Under the pieces are notes generated by a model, which was not told the origin of the DNA, did not search any database, and saw only the letters and a list, made by a program, of their open reading frames with translations. The position numbers and the translations under genes are program-made. From NCBI GenBank assembly GCA_016946835.1, contig JACVTC010000072.1, positions 885,001 to 949,000 of the forward strand: 64,000 bases of DNA, written 5' to 3'. This stretch comes from Neocallimastix lanati (nom. inval.). Taxonomy: Eukaryota > Neocallimastigomycota > Neocallimastigomycetes > Neocallimastigales > Neocallimastigaceae. Below, piece after piece: positions 46,430 through 57,730 of this stretch (the stretch's first letter is position 1; each line of letters opens with the position of its first letter).

Positions 46430-46980
46430 TGTAACAGATACATGGTAATATAAAGCCTATATGATTAAAGTCCTTTGGTTATATAAGGTATTTATAAATA
46501 GTTAGAAATTCTAGCTAATCAAAAAAAATCTTTACTTATTTCTTGTACATTATATTTTATAATTTTATAGTTTATTTTATTAATAGTTATTTATTTATAT
46601 AGTTTTATTAGATGATTAGTAAATCATGATAAAATAAATTATTTACTAATCATTAAATTATTTACATATAAAAAAATAACTGTACTTGTAACAGTAAAGC
46701 AATAGCGATACTATTAACGTAACTTATTATAATAAATATTAATATTAATAAATAAAAAAAATTAATTATTAAAATAAATATTAAAAACTAGTATAAATCC
46801 AGTAATTAATAACAAATAGGGTTAAAAGGTGCTACGCTATATTCTTATGTGTGTCAAATAAATAATATTAATTAATCTTAATATTTATTTTATTAACTCG
46901 AATAGTAAGGTTTAAAATTTTTTTATTCTTTGTTAGATTATTATTCGATATATTAATTACATTAAACCGATTTTTATACA
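46430..46980 (+). repeat. 3' LTR, family A
   Basis: 551 bp, TGTAACAGATACATGG ... TTTTTATACA. It is preceded by TTAGGAGTGGCCT, the family's polypurine position, and shares GCAATAGCGATACTATTAAC with the other LTRs. Confidence 0.85.
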
Positions 46981-47699
46981 GTTGATCTATTTCTTTTATT
47001 GTCTTAATTTACTATTTATACTAAAAGTTATAAAATTAAAAAAAAATTTAGAAAAAAAAAATTAATTTAAAAATATTATTTCGTTATAAAGTTTTAATTA
47101 AATTTTTTTGCATAATTTTTATTTCAATATAAAATTTAATATAAATTAAATATTCTATTGATTATTATTTAAAAATTAAAATTATTAATTATTTATATTT
47201 TTAAATAATTTTTATAAATTATATTAATTAATTTATTAAAATTTTGGTTATTATCTTTAATTATTTATTAATTGAAACAACGAGAATTAATTTTATAAAA
47301 TATTTACATGTATTTTTATTTTTACAATAATTTAAATATTTACAATTTTTAATAATAAAATAATTATGAATAATTATATTTATGAAAATAAACAAAAAAA
47401 TAAACAAATAAGCCAATAAGCAATTAATAATTTAATATAATAAAGAAAGAGAAAATTTTTTACAAGTTATTTTCTTTTAATTAAATAGAGAAATTAATTA
47501 ACATTAATATTTTATTATTTTAAAAATTAAAATATAATTAAAATATAATTTCGAGTTTTATAATTTAAATAAAATAATTTTTTTTATTTTGATTTTAATT
47601 TCACATTTTAATTTATTAATTTTTTACTAATAAAGTTAGATATTATTTGAGTCTTATAATAATTTTTAATTTAATAATTCCAATCTGTACAAATTCATA
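46981..47699. other. AT-rich spacer
   Basis: No open frame or repeat of note; A/T tracts only. Confidence 0.5.
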
Positions 47700-48015
47700 G
47701 GCCTTTAAGAGTTGACTCCGTCCTTTGAAGTAAATGAATTTACTTGAAGTACATATGGAAAAACATTTTTAATATGAACGTTAGGATCTGCTATAGTTGA
47801 GTAATTTTTAATAAGTTTTTTATAGTAATTTTCTAAACATAAAAAAGAATTCATTAAACTTATATCTTTGGGATTGTCACATAAAGCTATACTTTGTACT
47901 TCAGATAGTAATTATTTTTAATCCTTTTGATATTATTATATGATCTAAAACTTCAAAATATTCTTAAAAAAGCTTACATTTTTGTAAATTAAAAAAAGTG
48001 TAACGAATACTAAAA
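47700..48015 (-). pseudogene. Gypsy-type RT connection fragment (not family A)
   Basis: Minus-strand reading gives FFKNILKF, then SEVQSIALCDNPKDISLMNS, FLCLENYYKKLIKNYSTIAD. This order matches the RT-to-RNase H connection of gypsy elements (SFLGLxNYYRKFIxNYSxIA). The fragment is short, with no catalytic box. Confidence 0.55.
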
Positions 48016-48025
48016 TTTTGAAACA

Positions 48026-48813
48026 AATACATGGTAACTTCAAGCCTAACAATGATAGTTCTTTAGTTATGCAACGTATCTTTAAACAATTAGCGATTTC
48101 GGCTAATCAAACAAAATTTTTTCTTAATATCGTACATTAAATTTTAGTATTTTATAGTTAATTATATAGTTATATATTTAGTTAAATATCTGTTTTTATT
48201 TTGTGATTAGTATACTAAGTTAAATAAAATTATTTACGAATCATAAAATGTATAAATAATAATTGAACTTGTAACTGTAACGCACCAGCGTTACTATTAA
48301 CGTAAATTTTTAAAATAAATATTAATATTAATAAATAAAAATAAAATTATTAACCCAATAAAATTACCCTGTGTAAGCCCAGTAACTAATAACAAATAGA
48401 GTTATAAAGTGCTTTGCTATATTCTAGAGTAATAAGAATAAATAATTGTAGTTATAATTAATTTTAGTGTTTATTATTAACAACTCTAATAGAGAGGTAT
48501 TAAATTATCTTAGCCGTTAAAATTAGATATTATTCGTTATTTTAGTTAATTATAAACTTACCTTTTACAATAGTAATGCTTTATAACTAAATAATCGATA
48601 ATAATTAAATAAAATTTTTAACGCTAAGCAATAATTTAATTGATAGAATATTTTAGTTTTTATAAAATAAAAATAGCACCTTAGTTTTAAATTAAAGTTT
48701 GTTTATTTTCTTTGTTAACATATATTTGCTTAACTTAGAAAATTTTGGATACAAAATTTACGCCACAATACGTAGCGGTAAAAGCAACGAAAAATTATTT
48801 CAAAAAAAATTTT
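48026..48813 (+). repeat. Family-A LTR followed by element leader
   Basis: 48026-48569 is an LTR (first bases missing, CAAATACATGG ... CCTTTTACA). 48570-48810 matches, in inverted orientation, the leader next to the LTR at 18300-18564 (ATAGTAATGCTTTATAACTA against ATAGTAACTCTATATAACTA). The unit is therefore 5' LTR plus leader of a truncated copy. Confidence 0.7.
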
Positions 48814-48990
48814 GGGGTGTGTAATTTCGAAAACTTTTATTACATAAATTTGTATTTTGTTGTACTGCATTTCGGAAAACATGGCGTATTATAATGTAAT
48901 AAATAAATAAATGAATAAATAAATTATAAATGAATAAATAAATTTTTAAATAATAATAAAAATAATTAAGACAAACGTTTATTATGACTA
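48814..48990 (+). mobile_element. Possible truncated foldback element, left half
   Basis: Starts GGGGTGTGTAATTTCG, continues with TGCATTTCGGAAAACATGGCGTATTA (only part typed here would be needed: CATGGCGTATTA). The layout is the same as in the elements at 369 and 5703: G-rich end, TTTCG motifs, GGCGTATTA. No matching right terminus was found downstream. Confidence 0.4.
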
Positions 48991-49936
48991 AAAAAATTTT
49001 TTTTAGAAAATTAAATAAAAATATATATATATATATAATTACTACATATATATAATAATTATTATATTTTTTTTATTTTATTTAAATATTATTAATTATT
49101 ATTAATACATTAATACCTTGTTTATATTATCAACAGAAAATACAGATTGAATAAAATAAAATAAAATGAAATAAAATAAAATATAATTATTTTATATATA
49201 TAGGAATCTTATATATTTTAATTTTTTTTCATTTATTTTTCTAAAAAAAAAATTAGTTATAATAACGTTTGTATTTTAATTATTATATTTTATTATAGTA
49301 AATAAAAAAATTTAAATAAAAAGTAAATAATTTTAATTATTTATAATTCATATTTTCATAAACGATATATATATATTAATTTAAATGATATAAAAATTAA
49401 AAATTAAAACAATAAGAGTTGAATAATTGATCCTATTATAATAATTAATTATTTGCATAGTAATATTTATAATGTTTGATCAATATGAATCAATTATTAT
49501 TAAAATATAATAATAACAATTATAATTTTAATAAAATAATAAAAATCTTCTATTGAATTTAATATTTTTAATAATATAATTAATTTTGAAAAGTATATTG
49601 ATATTTATAAAATTTATAATAATATAATATTAATATTGATATTAATAAAATTTATAATTATATAATATTGATATTGATATTAATAAAATTTTTAATTATA
49701 TAATAAAATTTTAACTATTATCAAATTAATCGGTTTTAGTTATAAATTACTTAATAAAAATAACTAAAAGATAATTTCTATTAAGATTATTAAATAAACA
49801 CAATAGGTAAATAAATTTGTATTTTTCTAGCATTTTTTTAAATTAAGATTATTTAATTATTATTTAAACGATTATAAATATAAATTTAAAATAAATAAAT
49901 TTTTATTTTTCTAGCATTTTTTTAAATTAAGATTAT
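48991..49936. other. AT-rich spacer
   Basis: TA and AAATA microsatellite-like tracts. A 33-bp segment (AAATAAATTTxTATTTTTCTAGC) repeats at about 49800 and 49890, just downstream of the MULE stop codon. Confidence 0.5.
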
Positions 49937-51354
49937 TTATTTTAAATTAATATTTATATCGTTTAAATCAATTAAACATTCTTTCCATAATTTAACTAAT
50001 TCATTTCTGTTGCATCCATTATAAAATAAATTTATTTCTTTACTTTTGTAATTTTCAATTAAAATTTTAATTTCATCAGTTGCACTAAATATTTTTTGCT
50101 TTTTTTTCCAAGTTCCTTTAGTTCTCCTTTGATAATTATTATAAGATAAGTTTTCTTCTTCTTTTAATATATATATTAATTTATAAAATAAAGGTTTATT
50201 TGGAAATATATTATTTAAGTAGCTATTATAAGATTCGGATGCATTGTTTGTTAAATGCTCTATATTTTCATAATAATTCCAATTATTAACATTATACTTA
50301 AGTAAATAATTTTTATTAAAATATTCTAAAAATTGCAGAAAATTATTATACTTTTTTTTTTGACAAATTGTTTTTATTCTAATATAAATATCAAATATAT
50401 AGCAAGGGTTTATAAATGGTAAGTTCGAAATAGCTTTATAATAAATATATACATCATTATTATTCTTCACTTCATGATAACATAATATATTTTTTTGTTT
50501 TTCTAATGATCTTTTGTAATGCCAAACACAATATTTAATATTTGGGAAAAATTTTTTTTGCGACATTAGATATACCTTGTTCAAAATCACAATGAAAATT
50601 AATTGTAGTAATTAATGTATTACTCCTAAATTTATTTGCATTTTTTTTATTTCTTTAAATAATGTTTCATATGTAGATTGTTTTTATTTTTTAATATATA
50701 AATGGAAGTAGTGTAAAACATATTTAATTCCCCAACATAAGTTCTTGTTATAAATAACTGATAACTAAATTTCGGTGCTGCATAATATGTACCGTCCTCA
50801 AATATATTTTTATGATAATTCGAAAATAAATATGTTTGGAATGGTGATTGAAAGATTATTAGATCAGTATTTTTAAATATCATAAAATTTCTATTTCTTT
50901 TAGTTTTATAATATTCTGATTCAATAGGAATATCATCAAAACTTTTTATGTTTGAAGGAAATTGTTTATTTGTATTTCTTATTATTTGGGATCTAATTGT
51001 ACTATATTCGGGACATATAAGTCCCATTTCTTGAGAAACGGCATTAAATATATGTTTAGGTTTTATATCGATAGGAATTGAATTTTTCTTAATTTTACGC
51101 TTTGCTACTGATATAGACACATTAATTTGTTTTTCGAGATGATTATGTAAACTTTCATATTTTAAAACCTCCTTTTTATCATTTAAAATAATTAAAGATT
51201 TACATTTATTTAAAGTCTTATATTCAGTGCATCTATAAATTTTTGATTTATCTTTCCTTTGAAATGAAAAATTAAATTTGTGTTTTTTATTAATAATAAT
51301 TTTCTCATTTCCTCGATTTGTTTCACTTATTTCAATTTCTATATTGTCTTCCAT
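49937..51354 (-). pseudogene. MULE-type transposase-like gene with FLYWCH finger, frame-broken
   Basis: Frame 1 (51354-50647, 235 codons from ATG) has a FLYWCH-type zinc finger, Cys42, Cys51, His70 and His72 (IYRCTEYKTLNKC ... SLHNHL). It also has the first catalytic Asp at residue 187 in FEDGTYYAAPKF. The region 50591-50690 continues in another frame with the second-Asp motif CDFEQGISNVA (Asp codon at 50586-50588). Frame 2 (50590-49937) carries CVWHYKRSLEK and the Glu motif TNNASESYNSYLN (Glu119). So D-D-E is present in order but across two one-base shifts, both at A/T homopolymers (50681-50692 and 50552-50559). Restored length would be about 470 residues. No terminal inverted repeats were recognised, so a domesticated MULE-derived protein is possible. 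Introns are an alternative to frameshifts. Confidence 0.7.
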
Positions 51355-51542
51355 TAATAATTAAAATTTTTCAATAAAATATTTTAATATATATACTTTT
51401 AAATGCTTAGAAACTTTTTTTTTAATATTTAAAATAATAAACCTTTTTTTAATTAATTATATAATTATTTAAATAATTATTTAATTATTAATTATTTATT
51501 ATTTCTTTATTTACTATTTTATTTATTTATTTTCCTAAACTG

Positions 51543-52335
51543 ATGGCTGTGAATCATGTCCAACAATACGAGATCGAGCGTTTAAGAAAAATAGCTTGGG
51601 AAGCTCAAAGTAAGGCTCAGACACCGACAAGTATACATTTTCCACAACACATAGACACTAAAGAAATAAGATACGGAAAATATCACATACCCACACTACC
51701 TGTATTTACGAAGAGTGCGGTGGAAGATGTGGTAATGACGGATGCGTACTATGAGAAGTACGATAGTGACATCTCAATGATTAATAGTGAAATTGGGGAT
51801 GTAGAATCCTTTATTGACAGGTTAAAATGGTATTTTGGTAGACACCATAAGTATTACAAAAGCGAGCCCACGGCTATGTTGTACTTTTCGAGGACTATTT
51901 ACAAGGAACTGCTAAGAAATGATGCTAAATGAACAAAGTGTTTAAGAAACGGGATGACCCATAACCTCAAAGTTGATGAACAAATTGCTAAAGGAATTTA
52001 AAAGCGAGCAAACGATAGAAGAAGTTAAAACCGCCATACTAAAACTCAAGCACCAGTAGGGTAAATCCTACTAATATCTACCAGAGTTCAATAGGCTTAG
52101 CAGAATACTTCATGCTCAGATGAAATCAAAAGGTTGCTGCTCGTATAAGTTAGGTCATCGATTCAAGAAGCCTTCTACAACCTGCCTGTGGAAAAGAAAA
52201 CCTTAGAAGATTATGTGTCCTGTCTAAGGAGAAGAGATACCTTCCTCGCGTATTACAAAGATGACTATTTAGATAGATACGAATATAACCGCGAGAGGAA
52301 GATAGCCATCATGCCACTACTCTGAATAATGGACT
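51543..52335 (+). pseudogene. gag region, family A
   Basis: 51543-51932 (129 codons) includes EIERLRKIAWEAQSKAQT and the capsid-like start ESFIDRLKWYFGRHHKYY. It is shifted out of frame at FSRTIYKELLR, where the sibling at 16296-16547 continues (FIEDHLQGTAKKW). The rest to about 52335 is in broken frames (NRERKIAIMPL-like end). Confidence 0.75.
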
Positions 52336-52639
52336 CGCGTACACCCTCCAAGGATATCGAAGCCAAAAGAAGGAGGAACAGAGACAATCGACGAGGCAAT
52401 AAACGAAAATTAAGTATGAAAGAGCCTACCAAACAAAATACTTATAATAAAAACAAAAAGATGGTTATAACTACAATAGTGGTAAAGTTTCCGGTAGGAG
52501 AAGCAAAATTATTTTAAGAACTAAAGTACCAGTAGTAATAATCCGATTAACAAAATATTATTTCTGATGCAAGATGGATCTGTGTACGAAGAATTTGTGC
52601 CAGAAGCCAAAATAAGTAATCTTCGTATCAAAGATGGGC

Positions 52640-52926
52640 TCCAAGATTTATATGTGCTGTACGATACCTGATAACAGATCAACATGATCCATCCGCAGTT
52701 GGCGAAATAGATGGGACTCAAGACTGAAGACCGTCCCTTAACGTTTACTACTGCCGCAGGTAAGGTGATGATACCACAGGTTACGGAAGAGTTCAAGATT
52801 AAGATTAAGCTTGTTTATTTGCGTACTGCTAAAGTGAATGGTATGACTTTAACACAAGATATAGGCAAGCTGAGGCTATTCCAAGAACAACTATTTTGGG
52901 TTCAATGTTCATGGATGGACACCTGA
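52640..52926 (+). pseudogene. Protease, family A
   Basis: The active-site loop reads VLYDT followed by two stops (about 52655-52675), so it is broken. 52711-52926 continues with MGLKTEDRPLTFTTAAGKVM and a frame ending GKLRLFQEQLFW. Confidence 0.7.
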
Positions 52927-53042
52927 TTTATAGGAATATTGATGTCCGTGATAAGCAACCTAAAGAATACAAGATAGATGGCAGGAGACCAGGACTACTG
53001 GATGTATATTTATTTGAATAACGTGAAGGTGAAAGCATATAC

Positions 53043-53327
53043 ATGATGCAAGTAGTAGAAGATGAAGAATTAGTTTTGCAGAAGGGGATTCAACCTACAG
53101 CGAGAATTACAAAGATTATTCAACAAGTTATAGATAAACATAAATTAAAAGACACGGTATACGATTTTACAATGCAATTTTACAATGAGAGAGGTATCAA
53201 ATTCACAATGGACTACTATAATTACTTAGTAGATTACAACAAATATGCGGATTGGTTAAAGGTGCAGAAAAATAAAAATCTTAAGGAGAATGAAATCGAT
53301 AAAAACCCTACGAAAATGTTGGGTTAA
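53043..53327 (+). pseudogene. Protease-RT linker, family A
   Basis: 94 codons containing QFYNERGIKFTMDYYNYLVD. Equivalent to 14948-15244. Lys-rich spacer without a recognised domain. Confidence 0.6.
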
Positions 53328-53482
53328 AAGATAGACAGGGAAAAGATCAATTAGCCATGATCAAACAAGAGGATTCAGTAGCTGAGACAATTAAGAAAGT
53401 GGGGCAAAAAATGCTGTTATAAATTGGCGAAATTATAGAAAAGTATTACTGAGACTTAACCAAAGCTTTCAATGAGGAAATC

Positions 53483-54211
53483 GCTGAGACGCTACCAGAG
53501 CACAGGTCTTATTATTGTAAAATCGAGTTAGAGCCTGAAGCACAAATTTACAAGAGAGCTATCTACCCAACGAGTCCTAGAGAAGAAAAGGCGCTAAAAG
53601 AATATATTGATAAAAACATAGCCAAAGGGTTTATAAGGCATTAAGAATCTCCGTTTGGATATCCAGTATTGTTCGTGCCCAATAAGTCTGGTGAGATACA
53701 ATTATGCATTGATTATTGCAAGCTGAACCAATGGACCAAACGTAACGCCTATCCTATCCCAATAACTAAAGCAGTGTTTGAAGTTATGAAAGGAGCAGTA
53801 ATGTTCTCTAAGTTCGATCTTAAATCCTCCTATAAATTGGTACGAGTTCGAGAGGGTGACGATTACAAGACAGCCTTCAAAACCAAGTTTGGATACTTCG
53901 AGCATTTTGTGATGCCTTCTGGTATAACTAACACGCCAGAGGTGTTCCAAAGATTTGTGAACGATATCTTCAGTGAAGATATCGGGAAGTACTGTAAAGT
54001 CTACTTAGATTACATTGTGGTATATTCGAAAAAGTTAGAGGAACATGTTCAGCATGTTCAAAGCATACTAAAGAAATTAATTAAGTTTAAACTTGTGGCA
54101 AAAATATCCAAGTATGAATTACACAAACTTAAGATTTCATTTTTAGGCCATGTGGTCAGAAAAGATGTTGTAGAAACTGACCCAGAGAAGATAAATAATG
54201 TGGCAGAATAG
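53483..54211 (+). pseudogene. Reverse transcriptase, family A, with altered catalytic box
   Basis: Starts with IAETLPEHRSYYCKIELEPE; a stop at about 53641 interrupts before VPNKSGEIQLCIDYCKLNQ. 53669-54211 (180 codons) holds the first catalytic Asp (FSKFDLKSSYKLVRV) and the primer-grip-side motif VMPSGITNTPEVFQRFVN. The YxDD box is changed to YLDYIVVYS, so the fourth position is Tyr instead of Asp. It ends with ISFLGHVVRKDVVETDPEKI. Loss of one palm Asp should abolish polymerisation. Confidence 0.85.
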
Positions 54212-54221
54212 CCACAATCTG

Positions 54222-54990
54222 AAAACATCAAGCAGATGCAAAACTTCTTAGGCTTTTGCAACTTCTATAGAAATTTTGTAATAAACTTCCCAGAAATAGC
54301 AAAGCCACTATTTAAAATGACTTCGAAGAAGGAGAAATTCGAATGGAATGAAGGATTGGCCGCATTTCACGAGTTAAAGGAAATGCTTATTCTCCGTCAT
54401 TGCTAGCTTACCATGACTACGAGAAACAGTACTTCGTTGAATTTGATGTTAGTAATTACGCGATAGGAGGTGTGTTGTCACGAAAAGGAGACGATGGTAG
54501 TCTTCATCCTATATATTATTATTCAAAGACGCTCAGCAATACTGAAGTGAACTATTCGATTAAAGAAAAAGAATTATTAGCCATTAAGACTGCGTTTACA
54601 GAATGGCGACATTTGCTTCAAGGTGCGAAGCACATGATTATTGTTTATAGTGACCACAGAAATCTGTTGTTCGCTACCAAATTACAACTATTAACTCCTA
54701 GTCAAATCAGATGGCAAGAACTATTCACCACGTACTGGTTCGAAATAGTATACAGACCTTGGAAAAAGAATGTTAAAGCTGATGCCCTCTCAAGATTTGA
54801 AATAGAGAAAACTGAGAGTAAAGAATTTAATAAAGATAGCCTATTGAAAACCGATAAATTGTTAGTATTTGACGATGTAGACGGAGAAACTAGTTATTTA
54901 GCCTTAGCTACCAATTTCGTGGATGATATTAAGCAGGCCTACAGACATGATAAAATGGCCCAAGAGATAATAGAAGATTTAGCATAAGAA
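54222..54990 (+). pseudogene. RNase H and connection, family A
   Basis: After a stop at about 54210, the connection reads MQNFLGFCNFYRNFVINFPE. A one-base shift near 54390 leads into 54400-54987 (195 codons). That frame has FVEFDVSNYAIGGVLSRK (Asp), KEKELLAIKTAFTEWRHL (Glu), VYSDHRNLLFATK (Asp) and VKADALSRFE (Asp). All four RNase H acidic residues are present. It ends in the DDIKQAYRHDKMAQEI segment that precedes integrase in the siblings. Confidence 0.85.
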
Positions 54991-56044
54991 CATGTTTTTC
55001 AATAAATTAATTTTAAAAGTGTTACATCACATCCAGATACTATTTTAGAAAATACATTAATAGTTACAATTAATTATATTTAGTATATACTTTATTTAAA
55101 ATAAAAATTTATATTATATTTATATAATTGAATAAAATATATTACTACCTTATAATTAAAATTAAAAAAATATAATAATAATTATTTTAATTAAATTTTT
55201 ATTTAACGTAAAAATTTAAAATATTAATAACTATATTTGAATTTAAATATTAATTCAAAATTTTAATAATTTTTTTTTTCTATTTTATTATAAATTTAAA
55301 TTAAATTAAAATAGATTTAATAAAATATCTTTAAATATTTTATTTATATTTTAACATTTCATTTAAAGATTTATAATTTTGTTTAAATTAATTTTATTGA
55401 AATTTAAAATATAATAATTTTAAATTATTTTATTATTAAATAATTGTTATTATATTAGTATTTTATTAAAAATATAGAATTTTTCATTAAAATTAAAAAT
55501 ATAAAATAAATAATCAAAATATTATAAAAAATAAATATAATTATATATATATTTTTAATTTTAAGATAATTTTTTTATCATAATTAAAATAATTAAAAAT
55601 AAAATAATTAATTAGCACATTTTAAATTCTAAAATAAATAAAATATTATTAAAATAATATTTTTTATTTTTTTAATTCTAATCTTTAATAAAAATTTACA
55701 TTATAATAATAAATAAAAATTAATAATTTATTATAAAAATTATGTTATTTTATAAAAATAAAAAATAATGGTACAATAAATTCTACTAAAAATTAAATAT
55801 AAAAAATTAAAATTAATATAAAAAATAATAATAAAAATACTTATTAAAATATATTTAAGTTCTAAATTTAAATTATTATTTATATATATCTATGTATCTA
55901 AAAAAATAATTTATATTATTATTACATTTACTACTATTAATATAACTAACATTTATTACTATTATTAATGATATAAATTTTTTAATTTATAATTATTTTA
56001 TTGATATTTTAATAAAATTATTAAAATTTTATTATAGCAAATTT
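54991..56044. other. AT-rich spacer
   Basis: About 1 kb of A/T-rich sequence with no open frame. It separates the truncated family-A copy from the chromovirus. Confidence 0.6.
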
Positions 56045-56174
56045 TATAAATATATGCTAGTCTCTTTACCAAATAATGTTCCAGAATTCCCAGAAGAACC
56101 TTCCATTTTCCCGTAATGGTCAATATGATTGTCAAATAAGTATTATATCTAACGGAATGCTTCATTAAGGATCT

Positions 56175-56605
56175 ATCTATCCTTTAACAGATAAGGAAAT
56201 AAAGCTTTAGAGAAATATATCAAGGAAAACCTTAAGAAAGGATTTATTTTAAATCCAAATCCCCTGCCGGTGCTTCAATATTCTTTGTCCTTAAAAAGAA
56301 TGCTGAACTCCGATTAGTAGTTGACTACCGCCCACTCAATGAAATCATCATTCGAGATTCCTATCAACTTCCACTAATTCAAGATATGCTTGAGCATTTG
56401 GGGAAAGCAAAAATCTTTTCTAAATTAGATCTTCGCTCGGCATATAATCTCATTCGAATTAAGGAAGGCGACGAATACAAGATCGCTTTTACTTGTATTT
56501 TTGGAAATTTAGAATACACCGTAATACCATTTGGGCTAAAGAACGCTCCTGTCGTTTTCCAACATTTCATTAATGATGTTCTTGAAGATGTTATTGGAAA
56601 ATTTG
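56175..56605 (+). pseudogene. Chromovirus reverse transcriptase, truncated
   Basis: Readable motifs: [15 protein letters not shown] (partly frameshifted), [36 protein letters not shown] with the first catalytic Asp, and [19 protein letters not shown]. It ends [11 protein letters not shown] at the point where YLDD should follow. The frame at 56386-56709 then runs straight into integrase sequence ([19 protein letters not shown]). Confidence 0.85.
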
Positions 56606-57370
56606 CATATGCCTACTTCTTCCCTCCTATCCCTTCCGCTATTGACACTGCTTCTTCCTTCTTTGACCATATATTTAGACTTCATGGCTCCCGAAGAAAT
56701 TATTTCTGACTGAGATTCCCAGTTTACTTCAAAATTTTGGAAATCTGTTTGCCAATCTCTTAACATTGATCTCAAACTTTCATCTCCATATCATCATCAA
56801 TCCAATAGCCATACGGAGAGAGTAAACTCCGTTGTAGAACAATATCTAAGATATTTTTCAAATTATAAGGGTTCTGATTGGAAAAACTACCTCAGTTTCG
56901 CCGAATTTAGCTACAACAACGCTGTTCAAGAATCTTCGGATTTTTCTCCTTTCTTCCTTAACTATGGTTTTCACTCAAAACATTCACCTTTAATTCCTGA
57001 ACAAATTAATGTACCTCGTGCTCTAGAGTTTACTAAAGATTTTCAATATTTAATAAAGAGATTAAAAGAAAACTTGAAAATGGTCTTAGAAACTCAGAAG
57101 AAACAGGCCAACAAGTATAGATGCAAACCTCCTGTTTGGCTTGATAGTTCCCTAATCATTCATAAAGGAAATAAAAAGTTCATACAAAGAACACTAGGTC
57201 CATATAAAATATTAGAAAAAGTAACTGAAGTCTCTTATAAATTAGATTTACCTAAATCTCTAAGAATTTACCCAATTGTACATGTATCAAGCTTGGAGCC
57301 TAATTACGAAGACAACTTCAACAGAATAACACCTTCTCCATCTCCTATAATAATCAATGATGAAGAAGAA
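56606..57370 (+). pseudogene. Chromovirus integrase, C-terminal half
   Basis: From [13 protein letters not shown] through DSQFTSKFWKS (second Asp region, after a frameshift near 56690) and HHQSNSHTERVNSVVEQYL (catalytic Glu region). FAEFSYNNAVQESSDFSPFF follows. A continuous frame from 57074 holds the GPY-type module (LGPYKILEKV...LPKSLRIYPIVHVSSLEP). Confidence 0.85.
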
Positions 57371-57490
57371 TACGAGGTAGAAGAAATTTTAGACAAAAGA
57401 AAACATTATAGTAAAATACAATACTTAATTAAGTGGAAAGGTTACCCTCTTTCTGAAGTATCTTGGGAACTAAAAAAATTTAAATTTTGA
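57371..57490 (+). pseudogene. Chromodomain at the integrase C-terminus
   Basis: End of the intact 138-codon frame 57074-57490: EEEYEVEEILDKRKHY, then YLIKWKGYPLSEVSWEL. The aromatic positions (Tyr, Trp, Trp) that form the methyl-lysine cage of chromodomains are present. In chromoviruses this domain tethers integration to heterochromatin. Confidence 0.85.
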
Positions 57491-57730
57491 TGAAATTTTA
57501 AAAAATTTTAACAATAAAAATTTATCAATAAATAATAGCTAAATATTACTTATTTTTACTCTCATTTTATTGTTATAATATATTTATCAATGTCAATATA
57601 AATATCAAAATTTTATAATAAAAAAAAAAAATAAAAATGTATGATTTTAATGGATTTAGAATTTTCTAGTTTTATATAGTTAAATTTTATTTTTTGATTC
57701 GTCTGGTATCCGAATCCTGGAGGAGGAACA
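57491..57730 (+). other. 3' non-coding part of the chromovirus and polypurine tract
   Basis: AT-rich. It ends with TGGAGGAGGAACA (about 57718-57730), a polypurine tract directly before the LTR start TGTAACG. CTGGTATCCGAATCCTGG just upstream is the remnant of the coding tail usual in these elements. Confidence 0.6.

Larger units (their letters stand above)
43329..46980 (+). mobile_element. Family-A gypsy element, 5'-truncated, with 3' LTR
   Basis: Order: gag C-terminal half (43330-43700), protease (about 43910-44210), linker (about 44340-44530), RT connection only (about 44700-44820), RNase H (about 44860-45265), integrase (45322-46290) and LTR (46430-46980). The catalytic part of RT is deleted between the linker and QSFLGFCKYYRNFIRNF. 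No 5' LTR. Confidence 0.8.
51541..54990 (+). mobile_element. Family-A gypsy element, gag to RNase H, no LTRs
   Basis: The most complete polyprotein copy of the family in the window. It starts in mid-gag (MAVNHVQQYEIERL, aligned with KLMAVNQT at 16761) and stops after the RNase H tail. Integrase and both LTRs are absent. It contains gag, protease, linker, RT and RNase H, with stops and frameshifts between domains. Confidence 0.85.

Noticed and set aside
56536-56775. 79-codon minus-strand frame
   Set aside because: Antisense shadow of the chromovirus RT/integrase junction.
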